DNA of 24,329 nt. Source: an uncultured Eggerthella sp. (GTDB lineage Bacteria; Actinomycetota; Coriobacteriia; Coriobacteriales; Eggerthellaceae). The stretch spans positions 1-24,329 of the forward strand of contig URVA01000011.1 of NCBI GenBank assembly GCA_900551155.1. The letters run 5' to 3'. The notes under the pieces were generated by a model that was not told the DNA's origin, searched no databases, and was given only the letters and a program-made list of their open reading frames with translations. This document shows, one piece after another, positions 14,295 to 21,865 of the stretch (position 1 is the first letter of the stretch; each line of letters starts with the position of its first letter). The translations under genes were made by a program, and so were the position numbers.

Positions 14295-15461
14295 ATGGGT
14301 AGGTTCACTCTTCCACGTGACATTTATTGGGGCAAGAATGCTTTGGAAAATCTTGCAACTTTCAAGGGTGAGCGCGCAGTGCTTGTCTTGGGTGGCGGAT
14401 CCATGAAGCGTGGTGGATTTGTAGATAGAGCTGTTGATTATCTAAAGCAGGCAGGCATCGAAACCACCTTAATTGAAGGTGTTGAGCCCGACCCTTCTGT
14501 TGAAACAGTAATGAAGGGTGCTGCTACCATGCGCGAGGTACAGCCTGACTGGATTATTGCTATGGGTGGCGGATCTCCTATTGATGCTGCAAAGGCAATG
14601 TGGGTTTTCTATGAGTATCCTGAATGCACGCTTGAACAGCTGATCACGCCTTTTAGTTTCCCTGATTTGCGTCAGAAGGCAAAGTTCTGCGCTATTTCGT
14701 CTACGTCAGGTACTGCTACAGAGGTAACGGCATTTTCTGTTATTACTGACTATGAAAAGGGCATTAAGTATCCTCTGGCAGACTTCAACATTACTCCCGA
14801 TGTCGCTATTGTTGATCCTGATTTGCCTGCAACTATGCCTCAGAAGTTAGTTGCTTATACTGGTATGGATGCACTCACTCATGCAATTGAGGCATATACC
14901 TCAACGGTGCATTGCGACTTTACCGATCCTTTGGCCATGAAGGCAATTGCGTTTGTAAACGAGTATCTGCGCAAGTCCTATGACGGCGATATGGAAGCCC
15001 GCGAAAAGATGCACTATGGCCAGTGCATGGCGGGCATGGCATTTTCTAATGCGTTACTTGGCATTGTTCATTCGATGGCTCACAAGACTGGTGCGGTCTT
15101 TTCTACGGGTCACATTGCTCACGGTTTGGCAAATGCGCTGTATTTGCCCTATGTAATTAAGTACAACTCCGCAAATCCAGAAACTGCTATTCGCTATGGC
15201 GCTATTGCTGCTTCCATCGGTTTGGAACCTTCAGTTGAAGCGCTCATTGGTTTTGTGAAGGGGCTCAATCATTACATGGGTATTCCTGATACCTTGGCAG
15301 ATTTGGGTGTTCTTGAAGATGAATTCAAGGAAAAGGTCGCAACCTTCTCTGCTAATGCAATTGAAGATGCTTGCACGGCATCAAATCCTCGTCCTATTGA
15401 TGCCGCAACCATGGAACGCCTCTTTACCTGTGTATATTACGGCACCGAAGTAGATTTCTAG
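14295..15461 (+). CDS. Iron-containing (type III) alcohol dehydrogenase
   Basis: A 388-residue cytosolic enzyme of the Fe-ADH superfamily, a typical length. GGGSPIDAAK (91-100) binds the NAD(P) pyrophosphate. The metal ligands are recognisable as Asp192 and His196 in MDALTHAIEAY, His259 in GIVHSMAHKTG and His276 in the GHIAHGLAN segment. Family members interconvert alcohols and aldehydes, often as the reductive end of a fermentation. The start has an excellent GGAGG eight bases before ATG 14295. It is divergent from a MocR regulator and is its likely target. A strong terminator follows at 15548. The alcohol substrate cannot be inferred. Confidence 0.93.
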   Translation: MGRFTLPRDIYWGKNALENLATFKGERAVLVLGGGSMKRGGFVDRAVDYLKQAGIETTLIEGVEPDPSVETVMKGAATMREVQPDWIIAMGGGSPIDAAKAMWVFYEYPECTLEQLITPFSFPDLRQKAKFCAISSTSGTATEVTAFSVITDYEKGIKYPLADFNITPDVAIVDPDLPATMPQKLVAYTGMDALTHAIEAYTSTVHCDFTDPLAMKAIAFVNEYLRKSYDGDMEAREKMHYGQCMAGMAFSNALLGIVHSMAHKTGAVFSTGHIAHGLANALYLPYVIKYNSANPETAIRYGAIAASIGLEPSVEALIGFVKGLNHYMGIPDTLADLGVLEDEFKEKVATFSANAIEDACTASNPRPIDAATMERLFTCVYYGTEVDF

Positions 15462-15547
15462 GCGAACGAAGTCCCAAGTGGCTTCTATCCTCAGCAGTAA
15501 CTTTTTAGGCAGTAGTTGCCTAATAGTTAGTTCCTCTTCTATCGTGC

Positions 15548-15582
15548 GTACACCCGTCATTTTTGGCGGGTGTACGTCTTTT
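15548..15582 (+). terminator. Rho-independent terminator after the Fe-ADH gene
   Basis: GTACACCCGTCA (15548-15559) pairs with TGGCGGGTGTAC (15564-15575), eleven Watson-Crick pairs and one G-T, around a TTTT loop. GTCTTTT follows. It lies 86 bases past the dehydrogenase stop. Confidence 0.85.
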
Positions 15583-15817
15583 ATACCGTTTGCCCGCTTA
15601 GTGGTGGGTTTCACCTAGATAGGACAAGAGGCTTTCCAGGCTACGATATGATCAAGTGTTGGTGGGGATCGATCTTTTAGGGCTGCCTCAACAGCAGCGC
15701 CTTAAGAACCTCTGGAGCAAAGCTTCTACTAAGGCTTCTTAACTGGAGATTCTAAATGTTTCAAAGATAGATTCTTATCACATTAAAGAAAGTACCTCGT
15801 TTATTTGGAAGGTTGCT
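15583..15817. other. Non-coding leader before the FAD oxidase gene
   Basis: Together with the terminator this is a 356-base gap without a gene. I see no convincing promoter boxes. It contains a short GCTGC-CTCAACA-GCAGC hairpin near 15683 and the ribosome site GGAAGG just before ATG 15818. Nothing else is supported. Confidence 0.4.
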
Positions 15818-17236
15818 ATGGCTGAGTACAACAAGCTCACTCCTGAACTTATTGGGCAACTTAAGAAGATCGTTGGCGAAGCTAACTGCTATGTTGGCGA
15901 AGACATTAGTGCCGACTATTCTCATGATGAAATGCCTATCTATGGCTCTCAAATGCCAGAGATGGTGTGCATGCCAGCAAGCACGGCAGAAGTAGCTGCC
16001 ATCATGATGCTGTGCAACGACAACAAGATTCCTGTTACTGTTCGTGGTGCAGGTACTGGTCTTGTTGGTGGTGCAACGCCTCTGTTTGGCGGTGTAGTTT
16101 TGTGCACCATGCGTATGGATAAGATTTTGTATTACGACATGAACAACTTGCTTGTTCATGTGCAGCCTGGTGTTCGTCTGTGTGATTTGGCTGCAGATGC
16201 ACTTGAGCGTGACTTGATGTATCCACCTGATCCTGGTGAGAAGACGGGCTCCTTGGGTGGCAACGTAAGCACTAATGCTGGTGGTATGCGTGCGGTAAAG
16301 TATGGCACTACGCGCGATTATGTTTTAGCTATGACGGTTGTTCTGCCAAATGGTCAAATTCTTGAGCTCGGTCGTTCGGTTACTAAGACCAGCTCTGGCT
16401 ACAGCTTGCTTCACTTGATGATTGGCTCCGAAGGCACGCTTGGCGTTATTACTGAGCTTACGTTGAAGCTTATTCCTAATCCCAAGGAAGATATCAGCTT
16501 CATTTTGCCCTTCGCAGACATCGAAACCGCAATTTCTGCTGTTCCCAAGATTAAACTTGCAGGTCTAAGCCCTCAATCCATCGAGTTCATGGAGCGTGAC
16601 ATCGTAGATTCTTCTGCTAACTACACGGGCAATAAGATCATCCCGACCGTTATCGACGGTAAGGAAGCGGGCGCTTATATTCTGGTAACGCTTGACGGCA
16701 ATGACCAGGATGAAATCTTCCAGCGTGCAGAAACTCTTGCAGAAATTGGAGATGAAATTGGCGCTTATGACACGCTTGTACTAAGCCATCCTGCCGATAA
16801 GCGTGCTGTTTGGGAAGCTCGCAGTGCATTCCTGACGGTAATCGAGGCAGAGACCGATCTTATCGACGAGATGGACGTTGTCGTTCCCGTTGATAAAATC
16901 CCAACCTTCCTTGAATATGCTCATGAAGTTGGCGACAAGTATGAGGTTCGCATTCGTTCCTTTGGTCATGCTGGCGATGGCAATCTTCACATTTATTGTT
17001 GTGCAAACGACATGGACGAAGATGTTTTCATGGAACGCACGTCAAAGGTTATGGCTGCAGCATATGAAAAGTGCACCGAATTGCGCGGTCAGGTTTCTGG
17101 CGAACATGGCATTGGTTATGCAAAGAAAGAATTCTTGCGTGAATCTTTAGGTGAAACTGCAATCAATTTGATGGCAGGTATCAAGCAGGTATTCGACCCG
17201 AACATGATTTTGAATCCTGGCAAGATTTGCAACTAG
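15818..17236 (+). CDS. GlcD-type FAD-linked oxidase (D-2-hydroxyacid dehydrogenase)
   Basis: A 472-residue flavoprotein of the vanillyl-alcohol-oxidase/PCMH family. The N-terminal FAD domain has PVTVRGAGTGLVGGATP (72-88), PPDPGEKTGSLGGNVSTNAGG (about 136-155, pyrophosphate loop) and IGSEGTLGVITELTLKL. The C-terminal substrate domain has GHAGDGNLHIY (about 383-393, active-site His) and VSGEHGIGYAKKEF (about 426-438), ending NPGKIC. These are the marks of glycolate or D-lactate dehydrogenases. No GlcE, GlcF or Etf gene is nearby, so the electron acceptor is unknown. GGAAGG precedes the ATG. The gene stands alone between two terminators. Glycolate versus D-lactate cannot be decided here. Confidence 0.93.
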   Translation: MAEYNKLTPELIGQLKKIVGEANCYVGEDISADYSHDEMPIYGSQMPEMVCMPASTAEVAAIMMLCNDNKIPVTVRGAGTGLVGGATPLFGGVVLCTMRMDKILYYDMNNLLVHVQPGVRLCDLAADALERDLMYPPDPGEKTGSLGGNVSTNAGGMRAVKYGTTRDYVLAMTVVLPNGQILELGRSVTKTSSGYSLLHLMIGSEGTLGVITELTLKLIPNPKEDISFILPFADIETAISAVPKIKLAGLSPQSIEFMERDIVDSSANYTGNKIIPTVIDGKEAGAYILVTLDGNDQDEIFQRAETLAEIGDEIGAYDTLVLSHPADKRAVWEARSAFLTVIEAETDLIDEMDVVVPVDKIPTFLEYAHEVGDKYEVRIRSFGHAGDGNLHIYCCANDMDEDVFMERTSKVMAAAYEKCTELRGQVSGEHGIGYAKKEFLRESLGETAINLMAGIKQVFDPNMILNPGKICN

Positions 17237-17310
17237 GTCAAGTTTCTAAAGGCATCGGGGCAAAATGCAAATTTGATTTGTCAGCATGCCAAAACATACT
17301 TACATGATAG

Positions 17311-17343
17311 GGAGGTAGCGTCGACGGGCGCTACCTCCGTTTT
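17311..17343 (+). terminator. Rho-independent terminator after the FAD oxidase gene
   Basis: GGAGGTAGCG (17311-17320) pairs perfectly with CGCTACCTCC (17329-17338) across an 8-base loop and is followed by GTTTTA. It lies about 75 bases past the oxidase stop and isolates that gene from the glycosyltransferase downstream. Confidence 0.85.
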
Positions 17344-17499
17344 AAGAGCGAATTGTGATCAATTATTGCCCGATTGGCTTCCGTTTGTCCCTGACAGTGG
17401 GCCTCATAGTATGAGGATTGTCGAAAGATTAGTGCAACCTGGTCTTCTGATGGCATAATTGAGGGATAACGTAGCGCGCAAAACAAGAAAGGAGGCGCG

Positions 17500-18747
17500 A
17501 TGATAACCACAACTTGTGATGAAAATTCTACGCGACCTCTTGTTATTGTGGTGCATGCTTCTGTTGGTTCTGGCCATCGCAGTGCTGCGCAGGCAATCTC
17601 GCAAGCGCTTGAAGATTTATGCGGAAAACACCCCAATTTACCTGCTGATACTGAAATTGCAGTACTAGATATTTTGGACTACGGCTACGTTAAGTTCGAC
17701 GGCGACAAAACTGCCAACGTAACGGTGGTTTTTAATTCTTTATATGATTTCACCTGGCACCATGTTTTCACTGGTCGCTTGCTTTGGGCAGGTGGTTGGG
17801 GCTGGTCTCCTTGTATGTTTAAACCCTTTACTAAGCTTGTTGAAAAGCGTAAGCCTATCGCTATTATTGCAACACATATTGTTGCGGCTAATGCTTCGGT
17901 TGCGGCACGTATGGTAACGCGCCAGGCGTTTCCCATGGTTTGTGTTCCGACCGACTATGGTGCGGAAGGTCTGTGGCCTCATTTGGATTGCGATTTGTTC
18001 TGCTGTGCTGATGAGGAAATGGTAAAAGAGCTCAAACCAAGAAAAGTACCTGATAGCCATATAAAAGTAACGGGTATTCCTGTGCGAAAGGGCTTTTCTG
18101 AACCATGCGATAGGGATGCAGTGCTGGATAGATTCAATCTTCCTCATGACAAAATAAATGTCATTGTCATGGCGGGCGCTCGCCTGTCTCAGCCTTATAT
18201 TCCGTTCCGAGAAATTGTTAATAAGGTTCTGCCGTGCTTATCTGATTTTCCAAAGATGCATTTTGCTATTCTTGCGGGTGCAGACGAGGAATATGCTACT
18301 CAGTTGAAAGAATTTTTCGCAGAGCGAAACATCACCAATGCAACGGTATTTAACTATATCGAAGATATTCCAGGTCTTATGGAAGCAAGCGATATGATCA
18401 TTGCCAAGTCGGGCGGTCTGGCTACCACGGAATGTCTTTGTGCGCGTTTGCCTCTTATTTTGGTAGGAAAGTCCTACGGGCAAGAACGTGCGAATACGCT
18501 TACCGTAACTGCTGCAGGTGCTGCCGTTAAAGCAGAAACGTCCGAGGAACTATTAAGAGAACTCGATCTTATTCATGCTAATCCGCAGCGACTGGAAACT
18601 ATGCTCTCTGGTGGCGAATCACTGCGACGTCCCTATGCGGCACGCGATATTGCTACGACCACGCTTGATATGGTGGGAAAGATACAGCTGCCAAAGCGCC
18701 ATTTCGCGAAAGTGTATTGGGGTAAGAAGCCTTATCGCGTTCGTTGA
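17500..18747 (+). CDS. UgtP/MGDG-synthase-like (GT28) glycosyltransferase
   Basis: A 415-residue protein of the MurG/monogalactosyldiacylglycerol-synthase family. The N-terminal acceptor domain has the hallmark ASVGSGHRSAAQAI (20-33, the GxGH loop), then ATHIVAANASVAARM and VPTDYG. The C-terminal donor domain has NVIVMAGARLS (start of the GT-B second Rossmann fold), the ILAGADEEY segment, and SGGLATTECLCARLPLILVG (about 303-322), which binds the UDP-sugar. Relatives transfer glucose or galactose from UDP-sugar to diacylglycerol at the inner face of the membrane, giving glycolipids and lipoteichoic-acid anchors. AAAGGAGG before ATG 17500 supports the start. Processivity and sugar cannot be judged. 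Confidence 0.87.
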   Translation: MITTTCDENSTRPLVIVVHASVGSGHRSAAQAISQALEDLCGKHPNLPADTEIAVLDILDYGYVKFDGDKTANVTVVFNSLYDFTWHHVFTGRLLWAGGWGWSPCMFKPFTKLVEKRKPIAIIATHIVAANASVAARMVTRQAFPMVCVPTDYGAEGLWPHLDCDLFCCADEEMVKELKPRKVPDSHIKVTGIPVRKGFSEPCDRDAVLDRFNLPHDKINVIVMAGARLSQPYIPFREIVNKVLPCLSDFPKMHFAILAGADEEYATQLKEFFAERNITNATVFNYIEDIPGLMEASDMIIAKSGGLATTECLCARLPLILVGKSYGQERANTLTVTAAGAAVKAETSEELLRELDLIHANPQRLETMLSGGESLRRPYAARDIATTTLDMVGKIQLPKRHFAKVYWGKKPYRVR

Positions 18748-18793
18748 CGTTTCTCTAAAGGCGCATGCTAAGTCATGCATATCAAATTATTAA

Positions 18794-18841
18794 GTTATAG
18801 GGGTAAAAAAATAGATAAAAAGATCTAAATACCCCAATAAC
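18794..18841. repeat. Nested inverted repeat between convergent genes, possible bidirectional terminator
   Basis: GTTATAGGGGTA (18794-18805) and TACCCCAATAAC (18830-18841) pair in 11 of 12 positions. The A-rich 24-base loop holds a second dyad, TAGAT-AAAAAG-ATCTA. It sits between the stops of the glycosyltransferase and the PEP-synthase-like gene. A/T runs lie inside rather than after the stem, so a terminator role is plausible but not textbook. Confidence 0.5.
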
Positions 18842-18865
18842 TAACAAATTTCCTATTTCCCCTTG

Positions 18866-21586
18866 TTATTCACAGACGCTTTTCCGCAATCCGCAAATAC
18901 TGGTATTGGTGCGCAAATCATGCCACAAAGTGAGCGAGGAATTGCTTGTATCAAATACTTGTACTAACGCTGTAGCCTTTTCATATGGGGCGGATTTTGC
19001 AAATTGAGAAGAAGATTTTGTGGATTGCTGTGCCGCCGATGGTGTTACAGCGGACGCCATTGCCGCCGACGGCGTTGTGACCGGTGCCATTCCCGCTGAT
19101 GGCGTCACAGTCGATGGCAGTACTTCTGCTGTGATATCGATAAAACACTCAACAAAATGAGGGTTGTAGTACACGTGTGAACGATCTTCTAGCAAGGCCC
19201 CGTAGTAGATATCTGCCTCTACTAGGTCTTGGAACAAATGGCTGCCATAGGAAAGCTCAGGCGAATAACCAGCTTCTGAAGAAGCAACTTCGCATACGCC
19301 CATAAGATTGCTTACGTCAGCGAAGGCAACAGGCACACCAAGTTCAGGGGAGGAAGTACCAATGCGTCCCGGTACCAGCAGCAAACAGTTTTTGCCCGTA
19401 TTGCGAAAATGCTCGTTAACCATTCCAATGAGACGTGCTGCCGTAGGCTTTTCGATATGGGGACACTGATAATAACGAAGGGGATCAACTACTATTACGA
19501 CATCGATGGGGGTAACACGCGATTTTCCCATCGCGCACTGTTTAATACTGAAATACGTATCTTCTTGGGGGAGTTTTGGTAAATCAATGCGCTTTCCAGA
19601 TTGCAGCAGGTGAAGCGGTCGGCATTGCAGAAGATTAACAACAAACTCGTTGTCCTTGCCAACATTTACGGTGTATTCGATATCGACGGGATGTTCGTAA
19701 CAGCGCTCCAAGGTTGAAAGCATGTTCGCCATTAGCGTCGTAAATTCGCGGTTTTCAGCCAGCCCCTGACACGAAGCGAATAAAACGGGACGATACTGAC
19801 CTCGTTCGCGCAGTCTTCCCTCCGCTTCGCGATCGTGCTCGAACACGGCTTGTTGGGCAAAGCGGGGAAACAAATCAGCCAAATCGAGCACGTTGCATTC
19901 GGTTATGGTGCGTTTTTCCAGATCGAGAACATCGGCATTATGCTGAGAATAACGATGTTTATCTGCCCAAGTTTGATTTGTTTGTGCCAAAGGCTTATCA
20001 AGGCTAATAATGCGTGGGTAGTCTGACTGAGTTCGATCGACGGCTTTTGTACCAAGCCCCGCGACAAGACGAAGCATTCCTGCGCTCGGATCAAGTGAAT
20101 CAGACCAGCGATAGGTACTATGGGAATAGCCAACACCCGCAGCTGTTGGCATAAACAACCGATGCCCGTAATGCGATCCGCTTACGCGCATAACAAGAAG
20201 CGCCATCTGCTCTTCTTTACGATCAAGTCCATTACAACGACGGTATTCAAGAGCGGAAGGATTCATAGTGGACGCGTAGACACGGCGTACTGCCGATTCG
20301 AATGCATCAAGTCGCTCTTCAAGCGATCCCATGTTGGCGCAAAAAACCGAATCGTATTTTCCGGCAAAGGCGTTACCGAAGCCGTCCTCTAAGAAGCTAC
20401 TGGAGCGCACAATGATGGGAGCCTGTCCGTAATAATCCAAAATGCGCATAAAGCGTTCGCGTATGTCCTCAGGAAAGGACCCATTAAGCAAACCTTCTTT
20501 CAGAGCAGGAGCTTCATCGATGAATCCCTCTTCACTTCGTTGTCTGATGCGAATAGTCCACAGATCGTTGGCAACCAAATAGGAGTAAAACACATCCGAG
20601 CCAAGATAGAACGAGTCGTGCGGTTCGAGATGCTTATACACCTCTGGCTGTTGCAGCTGAATCATTTTGCGCGCGAGAAGCATGCCGCAAGCTTTGCCGC
20701 CAATGATTCCGGTTCCTACCATATGATTGCGGATTTCGAAATAATCGGTTGGTTCAAAATAGCGCTTAACCATTTCGCGCATTTTGGGATCTTTGGTAAT
20801 CATCATGTTGCACATTTTGGTGCAGGTGTTAGCGGTTAAAGTTCCTTGCCTGAAGTCCGACTGAGCAGCCGCAAAAAATCGATCCCAGCTGTCGGTATTG
20901 CGATCGGGTGCCGCTTGAGCTTCCTCGCCTGCAAGAGCATAAAATTTGCTTGCTTCCATGCCGTCGGTCAAAGTAAAAACTTCTTTGGTTTGTGGAGAAT
21001 AGCGGTGGGCTAAAAACATGGTTTCGCTATAGCGGTTCCACATCTTGAGAGGGTGAACATACAGATCGTTTTCAGGTGAAGAATACACGTCGATTAAAAC
21101 TTGAGTAGTATCGCGAATTTTCGCGATGGTTTGAAACGAATGACCGCCGCGAATAATAGGAAAGTAGGCAACCGTATCAAGTTCAAATAAGTAGGGACAC
21201 GTTACTCTAAAAAAGTTGCCCATCATAAGATCAGCAGACCAGGCAGCTTGCAATTCGCTTAAGCAATCAAATACATAGCAGGCTTCGCGACCTTCTTTGG
21301 TGATAAGTTCTCGAACTTCGATCGTGAATGCCTCAAATCCTTTATGAGGATTGAGCTCATAGATAGTAACGCCTGGCTGCGGTTTTACCAGGGGCTCATG
21401 AGAGGCAAAACGCATATAAATAATGGGACGTTTGTCTGCGAGACACTGTGCCACAAACGGCTCAACGAATGTTGGAAAATCTTCAAGTGATGATAACTGC
21501 CAAACCACGTTGTCGCCTAAACGGATGTTGTCGAAAACAGTATCAAGCTGAGGAATGCCACACGAAATACGATCGAATGCTGCCAT
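18866..21586 (-). CDS. KaiC-like/PEP-synthase N-terminal (pyruvate-binding) domain protein
   Basis: A 906-residue cytosolic protein. Residues 1 to about 240 resemble a RecA/KaiC ATPase (GIPQLDTVFDNIRLGDNVVW then a strand YVFDCLSELQ in the Walker B position) but the P-loop is gone. Residues about 285-690 match the PEP synthase/PPDK nucleotide-binding module: GTGIIGGKACGMLLARKM with Lys298, PIIVRSSSFLEDGFGNAFAGKYDSVF-type phosphate loop (about 391-415), and VNLLQCRPL. The phosphohistidine swivel and PEP barrel of real PEP synthase are missing. A C-terminal domain of about 120 residues follows (LLLVPGRIGTSSPELGVPV), then a Pro/Ser/Ala repeat tail (three TPSA repeats). ATG 21586 has TAGGA six bases upstream. 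Function unknown; perhaps a nucleotide-sensing or phosphotransfer protein. Confidence 0.85.
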   Translation of the reverse strand: MAAFDRISCGIPQLDTVFDNIRLGDNVVWQLSSLEDFPTFVEPFVAQCLADKRPIIYMRFASHEPLVKPQPGVTIYELNPHKGFEAFTIEVRELITKEGREACYVFDCLSELQAAWSADLMMGNFFRVTCPYLFELDTVAYFPIIRGGHSFQTIAKIRDTTQVLIDVYSSPENDLYVHPLKMWNRYSETMFLAHRYSPQTKEVFTLTDGMEASKFYALAGEEAQAAPDRNTDSWDRFFAAAQSDFRQGTLTANTCTKMCNMMITKDPKMREMVKRYFEPTDYFEIRNHMVGTGIIGGKACGMLLARKMIQLQQPEVYKHLEPHDSFYLGSDVFYSYLVANDLWTIRIRQRSEEGFIDEAPALKEGLLNGSFPEDIRERFMRILDYYGQAPIIVRSSSFLEDGFGNAFAGKYDSVFCANMGSLEERLDAFESAVRRVYASTMNPSALEYRRCNGLDRKEEQMALLVMRVSGSHYGHRLFMPTAAGVGYSHSTYRWSDSLDPSAGMLRLVAGLGTKAVDRTQSDYPRIISLDKPLAQTNQTWADKHRYSQHNADVLDLEKRTITECNVLDLADLFPRFAQQAVFEHDREAEGRLRERGQYRPVLFASCQGLAENREFTTLMANMLSTLERCYEHPVDIEYTVNVGKDNEFVVNLLQCRPLHLLQSGKRIDLPKLPQEDTYFSIKQCAMGKSRVTPIDVVIVVDPLRYYQCPHIEKPTAARLIGMVNEHFRNTGKNCLLLVPGRIGTSSPELGVPVAFADVSNLMGVCEVASSEAGYSPELSYGSHLFQDLVEADIYYGALLEDRSHVYYNPHFVECFIDITAEVLPSTVTPSAGMAPVTTPSAAMASAVTPSAAQQSTKSSSQFAKSAPYEKATALVQVFDTSNSSLTLWHDLRTNTSICGLRKSVCE
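19031..19120. repeat. Three 30-bp coding repeats in the C-terminal tail of the 906-residue protein
   Basis: Units start at 19031, 19061 and 19091, each 30 bases, and read GCCGCCGAYGGYGTT-like on the plus strand. In the protein they give V-T-P-S-A-x-M-A-x repeats. An in-frame, length-variable linker is likely. Confidence 0.75.
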
Positions 21587-21833
21587 AAGAGTCCTATCAC
21601 TGGATTGATTACTGGATCGGATTGGCTAGTGTTTGTAGCTTGGAGCATCCTTAAAGATAGGCAAAATCCAAGCATGTACCCTGATCATAGGCTTGATGTG
21701 TTTCGTGATTGTGAACGAGAGTACTTTGGGTACTCCTCATTGCGCAGCTCAGCAAATTTCGAACCGAGCTACATAGCCAAGTTTCGATTGCCGAACTGTA
21801 TAGGTAAGCGAGCCAAGCGAATTCGTTGATTGT

Positions 21834-21865
21834 CTGAATGCCAATGTTGCCTGAACGCCAATGTT
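21834..21865. repeat. Short direct repeat next to the antiporter stop codon
   Basis: CTGAATGCCAATGTT (21834-21848) recurs as CTGAACGCCAATGTT (21851-21865), 14 of 15 identical at a 17-base period. The second copy runs into the antiporter stop codon. It is probably a small slippage duplication. Confidence 0.5.

Noticed and set aside
18866..21586. Complete phosphoenolpyruvate synthase (PpsA) or pyruvate phosphate dikinase
   Set aside because: Only the N-terminal nucleotide-binding module is present; no phosphohistidine swivel motif or PEP/pyruvate TIM-barrel domain follows, and the N-terminus is a KaiC-like domain.
21605..21829. 74-codon plus-strand ORF between the PEP-synthase-like and antiporter genes
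   Set aside because: Starts with TTG without a ribosome site and shows no motif; the region fits better as upstream sequence of the minus-strand gene.
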